Positions 1 through 8,122 of a DNA stretch of 42,545 nt are shown here, piece after piece; position 1 is the stretch's first letter; each line of letters starts with the position of its first letter. The notes below the pieces were generated by a model. It was not told the DNA's origin. It was given only the letters and a program-made list of their open reading frames with translations, and did not search any database. This stretch comes from Candidatus Woesearchaeota archaeon (lineage in GTDB: Archaea > Nanobdellota > Nanobdellia > Woesearchaeales > UBA10216), in contig JACPBZ010000005.1 of assembly GCA_016180105.1 (NCBI GenBank), forward strand, positions 1 to 42,545, read 5' to 3'. Both the position numbers and the translations under genes were made by a program.

Positions 1-366
1 GTGAGGAATGCATTTTTTAAAATCGCCGCTGAAGTAGAGGTCATCTCCCATAAGGGCGAGAAACTTTTTTTCGCCGGCCAGGAATTTCTCAGCCTGCAAG
101 AGCGCGTGTCCTGTTCCGAGCTGCTCTGTCTGGAATGCGTAGGCCAGCTTTATCTTGCCGTAGTGGTTGCCGAACTTTGTCATTACCTCTTCGCTGCCGA
201 AGCCTACGACGATTACCGCTTCGTCAATTAGCTTCGTTTGTTGAAGCTGCTGCAAATTATATTCGAGAATTGTCAAGTTTGCTACAGTCAGCATTACCTT
301 TGACCTGTTGACTGTCAGTGGGTGCAGCCTTGTTGACTTGCCTGCCGCGAGTATTACTGCCTTCAT
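1..366 (-). CDS. Sugar-phosphate nucleotidyltransferase (GlmU/UDP-sugar pyrophosphorylase-like), 3' end outside window
   Basis: This gene is missing from the ORF track because it runs off the left edge; 122 residues are visible from an ATG at 366. The N-terminus MKAVILAAGKSTRLHPLT is the nucleotide-binding signature of NTP-dependent sugar-1-phosphate nucleotidyltransferases (LAAGxGTRLxPLT), and GTGHAL plus LMGDDLYF match later motifs of that fold. The usual PK of the sugar-binding loop reads SK here. The ATG overlaps the stop of the upstream cofD-like gene in ATGA, so the two are probably translationally coupled. Last position in a glmS-led operon suggests the UDP-GlcNAc branch, as in archaeal bifunctional GlmU-type proteins. 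Family is confident; the substrate is inferred. Confidence 0.85.
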   Translation of the reverse strand, partial: MKAVILAAGKSTRLHPLTVNRSKVMLTVANLTILEYNLQQLQQTKLIDEAVIVVGFGSEEVMTKFGNHYGKIKLAYAFQTEQLGTGHALLQAEKFLAGEKKFLALMGDDLYFSGDFKKCIPH

Positions 367-1322
367 TTTGCCAGCTCCATTATTGCGGCCGCGACCTTGT
401 CGCTGTCATACACAACTTGGCCGCTTTCTTTCAGCAGGTCCTTGCCAATGAACTTTGCCGCATTTAAGCCTTTGCCAATCCTGACAGGCTCAAGCTGTGC
501 TGGCTCCTCTTTTTTATGGGCTTCGAGTCGTTTTGCGTCAGGCAGTTTGGTGTTGTACAGGACATAGTCCAGCTTGCCTGCGTATTTTTCCGCTTCTGCC
601 GCGAAATCCTCGACTGTGAACCCTTGTGTTTCGCCAAGCTTTGTCATGGCGTTGCAAACAAGGATTTTTTTTGCTTTGCTGGCTTTTATGGCTCCGGTTA
701 TGCCTTGCGGGAGGAAGCAGGGCAGTGATGACGAGTAAAGGTCTCCTGGGCCTATTGCTATGATGTCAGCCTCTTTTATTGCACTTACTGCTTGTGGGTA
801 AGCTGTTGCTTCCGGTTTTACGAATATTCTCTTGATTTTCAGGCTTGGATTGTGCTTTCTGGGCACGTCAATTTCGTCCTCGCCTTCAATTGTCTGGCCG
901 TTTTCAAGCTCTGCGTAAACATTTATCTTGTCTGTTGTTGCCGGCAGGCATCTTCCGTGGACTTCAAGGAAGTCGTGTGCTATTTCCAGGACTTTTCCAT
1001 AGTCCCGTAATGAGTTCTCAAGCCCTGCGAGGAAGGCGTTGCCGAAGCTATGCCCCCTGTGGCCCTGGTCAAAGACCTCGTGCCCGAACCTGAATGCGAA
1101 CAGGTCTTTTTTCCATTGGGGAGCTCTTGACAATGCCAGCAGATGCCTTCTTATGTCTCCAGGCGGCAGCACGTTGAAGTCCTTCCTGAACTGGCCGGTA
1201 GAGCCGCCATTGTCAACCATCGAGGTTACTGTTGTTATTTCCACTGGAAGCTTCGTCAGGCCTGCAAGGAGTGCCTTTGGCATGGCGTTCCCCCCTCCGA
1301 ATGCGACCAGTTTCAATGTCAC
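363..1322 (-). CDS. YvcK/GlmR-like (CofD superfamily) protein
   Basis: A 319-residue protein of the CofD/YvcK fold. The start VAFGGGNAMPKALLAGL, then SMVDNGGSTGQ and LPPGDIRRHLLALS, are the glycine-rich and nucleotide-binding motifs of the YvcK branch rather than of the F420-pathway CofD. In Bacillus, YvcK (GlmR) binds UDP-GlcNAc and stimulates GlmS when UDP-GlcNAc is scarce. Here the gene shares an operon with glmS, a NagB domain and a nucleotidyltransferase, so a role in sensing amino-sugar flux is a reasonable inference. It overlaps both neighbours by 4 bp. A 2-phospho-L-lactate transferase role is less likely, as no F420 genes are present. Confidence 0.82.
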   Translation of the reverse strand: MTLKLVAFGGGNAMPKALLAGLTKLPVEITTVTSMVDNGGSTGQFRKDFNVLPPGDIRRHLLALSRAPQWKKDLFAFRFGHEVFDQGHRGHSFGNAFLAGLENSLRDYGKVLEIAHDFLEVHGRCLPATTDKINVYAELENGQTIEGEDEIDVPRKHNPSLKIKRIFVKPEATAYPQAVSAIKEADIIAIGPGDLYSSSLPCFLPQGITGAIKASKAKKILVCNAMTKLGETQGFTVEDFAAEAEKYAGKLDYVLYNTKLPDAKRLEAHKKEEPAQLEPVRIGKGLNAAKFIGKDLLKESGQVVYDSDKVAAAIMELAK

Positions 1323-2887
1323 TCTTTCACCTTATCCAGCACTGCCTTGACTATTGCCTTGTTCCCGGCGATTATGCCGTTTTCCGTGAATGGCGTCCAT
1401 TCTTTTCCGTTTATGTCCAGGGCCAATCCTCCTGCCTCTCTCACTAAGAGGGTTGACGCGGCATAGTCCCACGATTTGCTGCCGTAGTGAATGTAGCACT
1501 CTGCGTTGCCAGCGGCAACTTCGCACGTCTCTAGCGCGCCGCTTCCCTTGTGCCGTATGCTTTTGGCTTCTGTCAGTTTTGAAAGGGTGTTTATCATTTT
1601 TTTTCTTCTGTCTGTATGGTAGCCGAAATCGCAGTAAATGTATGATTCCGTGAGGGCGCTAATGCCCGAGACTTTTAGGCGCTTGCCATTGAGGTATGCG
1701 CCGTTTCCTGCTGTCGCTGTCCACAATTCATTGTTGAGCGGGTCGTATATTGCACCCACAAGAAGGTCATTGCCTTTTGCCAGGGCTATTGAAACGCAAA
1801 AGTATCTTCCTTTTCTGCTGTAGTTCGTGGTGCCGTCAAGCGGGTCAACGTACCAGGTGAGGCCGTTGCCTTTTACTGGCTCGCTTTCCTCGCTTACTAT
1901 GCCGTATTCTGGGAATTCCTTGAGAAGTTTTTTCGTTATGGCCGCATCGCATTCCTTGTCGGCATTGGTGACTATGCTCCTGATATTGTTATTCTTGAAG
2001 TCTATCTGGAGCTCTGACTTATAGTGCCTTAAAAGTATGTTGCCCGCTTCTTTTGCTGCGGCAATTGCTACGTCCAGGGCCTTGTTTAGGAACCCTTCAG
2101 TTTCCAATTTGCCAGCGGCTTCCCTGTCCAGCAGGATTTCTGTTTTCTCCATGGCATTCCAAAGGAAGGTGATGGGCCATTGCTTATCGAACTTTCTGGC
2201 AGAAAGAAGCCTTTGGGTGATTTTGGCCTTGCCCTCTCCGAAAGCTATGAAAATGAGTTTTCTTGACTTTAGAATCGTGGATAATCCGATGGAAACCCCG
2301 AATCTTGGGACATTGTTAATATCATTGTCAAATTCTTTTTTCATTTTTTCAAAATTATATTCAATCACAGTCTTTGGAAGTGCAAGAACCCTTGTTCCCA
2401 AGCTTAGGGGCGTGCCAGGGCCGTTCTGTGCAACGTGGCCGTCGTGTGCGCCTGTCGCAATTATGAAAATGTCCACTCCGCCAAGGCTGTCAATCAATGA
2501 CTCGAACCCTTGGGGGTCATTTGGGTCTGGAAAATGCGTGTTTTTGCGAAACTGAGCAGCCTGCTTTGAAGGGAGCTTTTTCAGGAGGTCTTTTTCCCAA
2601 TGGTAGCGGCCTGACACTGGCCAATTGAGGTCAACGAAGGAGTATGTTGAACCTGACTTAACAACATATTCGTCCATCATGACTGCGTGAAAGTTTGCAA
2701 GGTCTATCTGCTCGTCTTTGACAATTTTGGCAAAAGCATCAAGAATGGGAACTGGCGTGGTTCCCCAGGGAATTCCCAAGACTAGTTTGCCTTTCTGCTT
2801 ATATTCAGCGATGATTTTTTCAGCTGCCGCCTTTCCAAGCTCTTCGGGATTATCGAAGACTCTTATTTTTGGAGAGGTAAAAACCAT
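1319..2887 (-). CDS. Fusion: glucosamine-6-phosphate isomerase/deaminase-like domain + inositol-monophosphatase-family phosphatase
   Basis: A 522-residue two-domain protein. Residues 1-260 are NagB/6-phosphogluconolactonase-like: MDEY (71-74) and TGAHDGHVAQNGPG (about 145-158) match the catalytic MDEY and GxGxDGHIAFNEPG motifs of glucosamine-6-phosphate deaminases. Residues from about 268 are a full IMPase-family phosphatase with the metal-binding SEES (332-335), DPLDGTTNY (348-356) and a late WDYAAS. The two families are normally separate proteins. Together they could interconvert GlcN6P and Fru6P and dephosphorylate a product (FBP, inositol-1-P or similar); the substrate is not shown by the sequence. 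The stop overlaps the cofD-like ATG by 4 bp. There is no frame disruption at the join, so the fusion looks real. Confidence 0.88.
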   Translation of the reverse strand: MVFTSPKIRVFDNPEELGKAAAEKIIAEYKQKGKLVLGIPWGTTPVPILDAFAKIVKDEQIDLANFHAVMMDEYVVKSGSTYSFVDLNWPVSGRYHWEKDLLKKLPSKQAAQFRKNTHFPDPNDPQGFESLIDSLGGVDIFIIATGAHDGHVAQNGPGTPLSLGTRVLALPKTVIEYNFEKMKKEFDNDINNVPRFGVSIGLSTILKSRKLIFIAFGEGKAKITQRLLSARKFDKQWPITFLWNAMEKTEILLDREAAGKLETEGFLNKALDVAIAAAKEAGNILLRHYKSELQIDFKNNNIRSIVTNADKECDAAITKKLLKEFPEYGIVSEESEPVKGNGLTWYVDPLDGTTNYSRKGRYFCVSIALAKGNDLLVGAIYDPLNNELWTATAGNGAYLNGKRLKVSGISALTESYIYCDFGYHTDRRKKMINTLSKLTEAKSIRHKGSGALETCEVAAGNAECYIHYGSKSWDYAASTLLVREAGGLALDINGKEWTPFTENGIIAGNKAIVKAVLDKVKE

Positions 2888-2903
2888 TTTCTTCAGCCAA
2901 ACC

Positions 2904-3566
2904 TTATTTTATCTGCTGGCCGAGCTTTGCCCAGTCGTCGAGGAATTGCTTCAGGCCTGCGTCAGTCAATGGGTGCCTGTAAAGCTGCTCTATTACCTTG
3001 AAGGGGATTGTGGCTATGTCCGCGCCTATCATTGCGGCTTGCTTCACGTGCACCGGGTTTCTTATGCTTGCGACAAGGATTTTAGTCTCGAACTCATAGT
3101 TGTCGTATATTTCCCTTATTTCCTCAACAAGTTCAATGCCGTCGTGGCCCGCGTCATCAAGCCTTCCTATGAATGGGCTTATGATGTATGCGCCTGCTTT
3201 TGCCGCCAGCAAAGCCTGGTTTGCGGAGAAGCATAGCGTGACGTTGGTCCTTATGCCTTCTGCCTTGAGCGTTTTCACTGCCTTCAGGCCATCAGGTGTC
3301 AATGGGACTTTCACGACAACATTTTTGTGGATTTTGGCTAGTATCCTTCCTTCGTGAAGTATGTCTTCGTATTTTGTAGCCACTACTTCTGCAGAAATGT
3401 CGCCGTGGACTATCTCGCATATCTCCTTCACTATTGCCTTGAAGTCCTTGCCCTTGTCCTTTTCCTTCGCGACAAGGCTCGGGTTTGTCGTGACCCCATC
3501 AAGTATTCCCCAGTCATTTGCCTGCCTTATCTCATCAATGTTCGCTGTGTCAATGAATATTTTCAT
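2904..3566 (-). CDS. tal: Transaldolase / fructose-6-phosphate aldolase family (TalC-like)
   Basis: A 220-residue protein with the N-terminus [16 protein letters not shown] and [10 protein letters not shown] typical of the short single-domain transaldolases. [15 protein letters not shown] carries the Schiff-base lysine, and [17 protein letters not shown] is the conserved segment after it. It would move a dihydroxyacetone unit between Fru6P and sugar acceptors, linking hexose and pentose pools. Its place between the HAD phosphatase and the NagB fusion fits a Fru6P-centred operon. A G-rich Shine-Dalgarno-like stretch lies just upstream of the ATG. Transaldolase versus Fru6P aldolase cannot be settled from sequence alone. 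Confidence 0.92.
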   Translation of the reverse strand: MKIFIDTANIDEIRQANDWGILDGVTTNPSLVAKEKDKGKDFKAIVKEICEIVHGDISAEVVATKYEDILHEGRILAKIHKNVVVKVPLTPDGLKAVKTLKAEGIRTNVTLCFSANQALLAAKAGAYIISPFIGRLDDAGHDGIELVEEIREIYDNYEFETKILVASIRNPVHVKQAAMIGADIATIPFKVIEQLYRHPLTDAGLKQFLDDWAKLGQQIK

Positions 3567-3590
3567 TTTCTTTCCCCCCCTTCATTGGAT

Positions 3591-4274
3591 TTAATTGCGC
3601 TGGTGGCTGTTTTTATTGTTTGTGCTCAGCAGTTCGAGGTTCGCGTTCATCAGTTCTGAAAGGCTGCTCACAGTCGTGTTTGCAATTGAAAGGTCGTGGT
3701 TCCTCGTCGAATCTGTTTTTAGTGCGACACAGGCCATTCCGGCAGATTTGGCCGCGGTTATGCCTGGCTTGGAATCCTCGATTACGAGGCATTCTGCTGG
3801 CTGAAGGCCAAGCTTCCTTGCAGCGAGGAGGAAAACATCCGGGGCTGGCTTTCCGTTTGTCACGTCCTCGCACGAGACTATGTGGTTGAAATAGTTGCTT
3901 ATCTTGAGCTTGGCAACGACGGCATCAATCACTTTCCTGTATTGGCCTGATGCAATGGCTAGTTTGTAGCCCTTTTTGCTGAGCAGCCCAAGTAGTGGAA
4001 TTAGTCCCTCGCTTGGCTCAATGCCGTCCTGTTCAATCATCCTTATCACAGTGTTGGTCTTTTCTTCGGCAAGCCACTGCGCGGCTTCAGGGATTTTGAA
4101 CGTCTCCTTGAACAGTTCCCAGCTTTTCAGGGTGGACACGCCAATGAGCTCAGAATTCTCTTTTTCGGAAACGTGCGCCCCGTATCTTGCAAGCACGGCG
4201 TTGTCGGCCTTGGCGTGCAGCGGCTCTATGTCTGCTATGACGCCGTCGTGGTCAAAGATGATTCCCTTTATCAT
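3591..4274 (-). CDS. HAD-superfamily sugar-phosphate phosphatase (beta-phosphoglucomutase-like)
   Basis: A 227-residue HAD hydrolase. IIFDHDGVIADIEPLH gives motif I; the usual DxD reads DHD, so nucleophile and acid/base aspartates are present. LAIASGQYRK is motif II, and the lysine of GKPAPDVF with VIEDSKPGI provides motifs III and IV. The cap insertion after motif I is of the small alpha-helical type, as in beta-phosphoglucomutase and sugar-phosphate phosphatases. It overlaps glmS by 4 bp (ATGA), so it is co-translated with the committed amino-sugar enzyme; a hexose- or hexosamine-phosphate substrate is inferred. Confidence 0.85.
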   Translation of the reverse strand: MIKGIIFDHDGVIADIEPLHAKADNAVLARYGAHVSEKENSELIGVSTLKSWELFKETFKIPEAAQWLAEEKTNTVIRMIEQDGIEPSEGLIPLLGLLSKKGYKLAIASGQYRKVIDAVVAKLKISNYFNHIVSCEDVTNGKPAPDVFLLAARKLGLQPAECLVIEDSKPGITAAKSAGMACVALKTDSTRNHDLSIANTTVSSLSELMNANLELLSTNNKNSHQRN

Positions 4275-6082
4275 TTCACTGTCACGCTTTTTGCGAGGTT
4301 CCTGGGGTAGTCTGGGTCCCTTCCCAGGAGCAAGGCTATGTTGTACGCGAGTATCTGCACAGGGATAATGTTGACGATTGGCGATGCATTTCCGGCGTCA
4401 GGCACTTTCACCCAAAAGTCAAACACCTCGTCGTTTTCAGGTGAAATCCCTATTATGAAGCCGCCGCGGGCCTTGACTTCTGATGCGTTGTTCAGGATGT
4501 CCTGTTTCGCATCATCGTTTGCCACGAGGACTATGCACGGTGTGTCCGGGCCAACCAGGGCCAGAGGCCCGTGCTTTAGCTCACCGCCCGCAAAGCCCTG
4601 GGCGTGGATGTTGCAAGTCTCTTGCAGCTTTATTGCGGCTTCCAGTGCTATTGGGTAGTTCAGGCCCCTTCCGATGATGAAGATGTCTTTCTTGTCCTGA
4701 AGTATGAGGGCCAGCCTTTTCAGGTGTTCTTCATATCTTGGGTTTAGCATATCGTTGACTGAGCTTGCGGCATTCATTAGCAGTAGTTTCCCTTCCTGCA
4801 GCCGTCCGGCTGCCGCGTAAGCAAGGAGGCTTAGGACTGCGAGCTGCGCCGTGGTTGCTTTCGTGCTGACAACTGCCCTTTCGGCACCGGCGTTTGTGAT
4901 GAAGAAGTCATCGCTTACTCTCATCATCGTAGAGCCAAAGACATTGAGAAGCGAGACTATTTTTGCGCTCTTTGATTTCGCAATCTCTATGGCTTCGAGC
5001 ACGTCTGCTGTCTCCCCGCTTTGCGAGACTGCAACTACGAGTGTTTTAGGTGTCAGGTAATGCTGGTAGCCTGAAAATTCGGATGCGACCACGGAGTTCA
5101 CGTGCTTCTTTGCGATTTTTGAGAAAAGGTATTCCCCGGTCATGCAGACCTTTCCGGCAGTTCCGCACCCCACTAGGAAGGTGCCGAATGCCCCCTTGAT
5201 TGCGTCGGCGACATCTTGTATTTTCTCATCGTCCTGGTTTATTGCCGCGGCAATGGTGTACTTTTGTTCCATTATCTCTTTTATCAGGAAATGGTCATAG
5301 CCTTCCTTTTCCAGGTTTGCCTTGCCGTGCCAATGTATGTCAACCACCCGTTTCTGCTTAGGCGCCCCTGTTTCTATGTCAAAGAAGTCTATCTTTCCGT
5401 TTGATATGGACAATCCCTCGTTGTCATCAAGGTACATTACCTTGTTTGTGTGGTCAAGGAATGCTGTCAAGTCGGATGCGATGAAGAATTCTTCGCTGTT
5501 GTTCTCGTGTATGCCCACGATAAGGGGCGCTCCCTTCCTGGCTGCGAACATCTGGCCTGTTTCTGAGTTGAGCGCGACAAAGGCTGACCTTCCCTTGATG
5601 AGGATTGCCGCCTTTCGCGCGGCGGTCAGGAAGTCGCAACCCTCCTTTTGCATCAGGTGCTCGATGTAGTGGGGTATGACTTCCGTGTCGGTCTGCGACT
5701 TGAACTCGTGTGCTTCGCCCGGGGTGTTGAGGCTGTTGCGTATGCCTTGGTAGTTCTCGATAATGCCATTGTGGACGACTGCTATGGTAAGCCGGCAGTC
5801 CAAATGCGGGTGGGCATTCTGCTCTGTCACTCCCCCGTGCGTGGCCCATCTTGTGTGCGCGATTGCCATGTGGTTTTGTTCGGGAATTGCTTGCTTGACG
5901 AATTCGCTGTTAGTGGCGCCAATCTTTCCGACTTTCTTTATTACCGAGAAGGCTTTTTTTCCATTGGCCAGGAGCGCAGCGACGCCCCAGGAATCGTATC
6001 CCCTGTATTCGAGTTTTTTCAGGCTTTCAAAGGCGAGGATGGCTGCATCCCCTTTTCCAGAATATGCAATTATTCCGCACAT
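4271..6082 (-). CDS. glmS: Glutamine--fructose-6-phosphate aminotransferase (isomerizing)
   Basis: A 603-residue protein that makes glucosamine-6-phosphate from Fru6P and glutamine, the first step to UDP-GlcNAc. MCGIIAYSG places the N-terminal nucleophile Cys directly after the start Met, and YRGYDSWG and TRWATHGG complete the class-II amidotransferase domain. Two SIS domains follow, with GCGTAGKV and SQSGETADVLEAI, then the C-terminal PRNLAKSVTVK signature. Length is normal for the family. It is first in a six-gene minus-strand operon. A TATA-like element (reverse of tgtttatc, 6103-6110) lies about 26 nt upstream of the ATG, so the message is probably nearly leaderless and no long riboswitch leader is expected. 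Confidence 0.97.
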   Translation of the reverse strand: MCGIIAYSGKGDAAILAFESLKKLEYRGYDSWGVAALLANGKKAFSVIKKVGKIGATNSEFVKQAIPEQNHMAIAHTRWATHGGVTEQNAHPHLDCRLTIAVVHNGIIENYQGIRNSLNTPGEAHEFKSQTDTEVIPHYIEHLMQKEGCDFLTAARKAAILIKGRSAFVALNSETGQMFAARKGAPLIVGIHENNSEEFFIASDLTAFLDHTNKVMYLDDNEGLSISNGKIDFFDIETGAPKQKRVVDIHWHGKANLEKEGYDHFLIKEIMEQKYTIAAAINQDDEKIQDVADAIKGAFGTFLVGCGTAGKVCMTGEYLFSKIAKKHVNSVVASEFSGYQHYLTPKTLVVAVSQSGETADVLEAIEIAKSKSAKIVSLLNVFGSTMMRVSDDFFITNAGAERAVVSTKATTAQLAVLSLLAYAAAGRLQEGKLLLMNAASSVNDMLNPRYEEHLKRLALILQDKKDIFIIGRGLNYPIALEAAIKLQETCNIHAQGFAGGELKHGPLALVGPDTPCIVLVANDDAKQDILNNASEVKARGGFIIGISPENDEVFDFWVKVPDAGNASPIVNIIPVQILAYNIALLLGRDPDYPRNLAKSVTVK

Positions 6083-6301
6083 GCAATTGACCCCAAAAGG
6101 CTTGTTTATCTAGCTTTTGCTGTTAAGATTTCAGGCGGCGAGCGCGAATTCTTCGAGGTGTTGAGGCTAGAAGCGTGACACCCGCCACCTTTAGAGTGCA
6201 ACGATGCCCATATTTAAAAGTATTGCTAAAATGCTAATAGAACCATTAAAGATATATTTGTAATAGAGCCTATATATGGCGGTTGCGATAGTGCTGCCAG
6301 C
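6083..6301. promoter_or_regulatory. Divergent promoter region between glmS and the DUF99 gene
   Basis: This 219-bp gap separates two genes read outward. On the plus strand TATATA at 6271-6276 lies about 28 nt before the ATG at 6302. On the minus strand GATAAACA (6103-6110) lies about 26 nt before the glmS ATG at 6082. The A+T-rich middle holds further TATA-like stretches (tatttaaaag near 6211) but no open reading frame that I trust. Confidence 0.6.
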
Positions 6302-6862
6302 ATGAAAAGGGAAAGCCGGATTTTGGGCATTGACGACAGCCCTTTTGACAAGTTCAGGGATAAGCGCGTTCTTCTGATAGGCGTTTTTTTCCGCGGCGGG
6401 AGCAGTCTGGACGGCGTCATGACGACAACTGCTGCAGTTGACGGCAGCGATGCAACAGCAAAAATAGCTGCCCTGGTAAAGAAGAGCCATTTTTACACCC
6501 AGATAAGGGCAATAATGCTGAATGGGATAGCCGTCGCCGGTTTCAATGTTGTGGATATTCAAAAATTGGCGGCCGTGACTGGAATTCCGGTTATTGTCGT
6601 GATGCGCGGCTATCCAGAGGTTGACAAGATGAAGTCCACGCTTCTTAAGCTTGGCATGAAAGGCAAGGCAAGGCTTATGGAAAAAGCAGGGATTATTCAC
6701 AGGGTGGGCAATATTCACGTCCAGTTCTCAGGCTGCAGCCTTCAAAGGGCAAAAGAGTTTCTCAGGATATCCTGCACGCGCTCCAACATTCCTGAGCCAG
6801 TCAGGGTGGCACACCTCATCGCTGCTGGCGTGAGGCTTGGGGAAAGCAAGGGAAGAGCCTAG
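6302..6862 (+). CDS. DUF99 family protein (UPF0215)
   Basis: A 186-residue protein. The N-terminal RILGIDDSPF, followed by a GVFFRGG strand and the DG(V)MTT segment, is diagnostic of the archaeal DUF99 family, which has an endonuclease V-like RNase H fold. The acidic pair in GIDDSP and the later MLNGIAVAGFNVVDI strand agree with that fold. The biochemical role is not established. Its stop overlaps the convergent methyltransferase gene by 4 bp. Confidence 0.85.
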   Translation: MKRESRILGIDDSPFDKFRDKRVLLIGVFFRGGSSLDGVMTTTAAVDGSDATAKIAALVKKSHFYTQIRAIMLNGIAVAGFNVVDIQKLAAVTGIPVIVVMRGYPEVDKMKSTLLKLGMKGKARLMEKAGIIHRVGNIHVQFSGCSLQRAKEFLRISCTRSNIPEPVRVAHLIAAGVRLGESKGRA

Positions 6863-7920
6863 AAAACAAAAGGTATAAACCGGTATTTTACTTTTTTGCA
6901 GTATTCCTGGTATTCCTTGTCGGCTATGAGGTGCCGCTCTTCGGTCACTGCCCTGAGAAAGTAGATGAATGCCCACGCGCCTGTTGTCGCGATTATGATA
7001 GCGCTCTGAATGGGGTTCGTGAATGACAGCAATGGCAGCACTGTGACTGCCCAGGCGAGGTTCTTTGAAACGTATGCCGGGTGCCTCACGAACCTGTATG
7101 GGCCTCTCGAGACGATTCCCCTGTTTGTCAGGTTGGAGCATTTTGCGCCAAGGGCCAGGGTTGCCCACACGTATATCAGGAAGAAAATAATGACGAGGAT
7201 TCTCAGCACGAGGGTGAGCCCTTCTGTTGGCATCCGGGCATAGTCATTCGCGTACCAGCCAAGATAGTTCCCGAGGAAGCTGTTGAAAGGAGGGTAGCAA
7301 ACCAGGGTCACTATCCAGCCAAGGAAGGTTGGTTCGACGGATCGTACTGTGTTGCGCAGCCAGGAAGATTCTATCGCATAGCCAAAAGTAAAATAAGCAG
7401 TGTCAACCGCGAAAAGGAGTGAAATAATGGCAGGATATGCCAGGTAATTGAGGGATTCTGCCGTGAGTGCGAACCCGCGGGCTTGCCAGCTCCCAAGCGT
7501 GCTTTGAAGGTCGTAAAGGCTGCCGAACAGGAAGTTTATCATCAGCGGCAGGAAAAAAATCTTTACAAGCACGAAAAGCAGCACTGTTTTCTCATACGGG
7601 TCTATTCTCGGCAGGGGATGGCCTGGATTCAGCGTGAAGTTTGCAATGTATGCTTTTGTTTCGCGGGAAAGCCGCCAAAGCGTTTTTATGAGCGTGGCTC
7701 CCTTTGATTCGCGAACCTGCCCGAATGGCAGGACGATTTGGAACAGGAAGCCAAGCGCCGTGTATGCGATTGCCATCCACAGGAGGACTTGTTGTGTTTC
7801 AGGCCTGAGGAAGCCGGCATAGTAGCTGTTTGCGCGGTAAAATGCCAGGGCAAGCCATATGAGCGCCAGGTTGGAGACGTATGATTCAGCCCTGTGCCGA
7901 AGCCCTGAGTGAGCTAGCAT
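6859..7920 (-). CDS. Multi-pass membrane methyltransferase of the isoprenylcysteine/phospholipid methyltransferase family
   Basis: The track start (8205) is too early because it overlaps the divergent gene. I choose the ATG at 7920, which has a TATA-like tttataaat about 25 nt upstream; this gives 353 residues. The N-terminal part has several hydrophobic spans. The C-terminus RGPYRFVRHPAYVSKNLAW is the signature of the ICMT/PEMT-type fold (G-PY-x-RHPxY), followed by two more membrane segments and EERHL...YQEYCKKVKYRFIP. The substrate could be a lipid or small molecule; archaea normally lack prenylated CaaX proteins, so protein carboxyl methylation is not assumed. Confidence 0.8.
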   Translation of the reverse strand: MLAHSGLRHRAESYVSNLALIWLALAFYRANSYYAGFLRPETQQVLLWMAIAYTALGFLFQIVLPFGQVRESKGATLIKTLWRLSRETKAYIANFTLNPGHPLPRIDPYEKTVLLFVLVKIFFLPLMINFLFGSLYDLQSTLGSWQARGFALTAESLNYLAYPAIISLLFAVDTAYFTFGYAIESSWLRNTVRSVEPTFLGWIVTLVCYPPFNSFLGNYLGWYANDYARMPTEGLTLVLRILVIIFFLIYVWATLALGAKCSNLTNRGIVSRGPYRFVRHPAYVSKNLAWAVTVLPLLSFTNPIQSAIIIATTGAWAFIYFLRAVTEERHLIADKEYQEYCKKVKYRFIPFVF

Positions 7921-8122
7921 CACGGGACTGCCCTGAAGGAAATTTATAAAGTCTGCGCTTTTCCCATGCAAGAATATTTTCCGCCTTTTCCGTTTTTTTT
8001 CCAGGAATTTGGCGTTTTTGGGCAAAGTTTCCGGCTGCTGCCGCAACTGATTCGGAGATGCCGGAATTCCGACGGCAAATTGGCAGAAAGGCATTTTAAT
8101 TCTGAATTTCAGAGTTTGCCGT

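Noticed and set aside
2037-2555. Long plus-strand ORFs opposite the amino-sugar operon (also 3354..3659, 5648..6178)
   Set aside because: They are antisense shadows of clear genes with recognised motifs.
6083-6301. glmS ribozyme or riboswitch
   Set aside because: The glmS TATA is about 26 nt from the ATG, leaving no leader for a ribozyme, and that class is bacterial.
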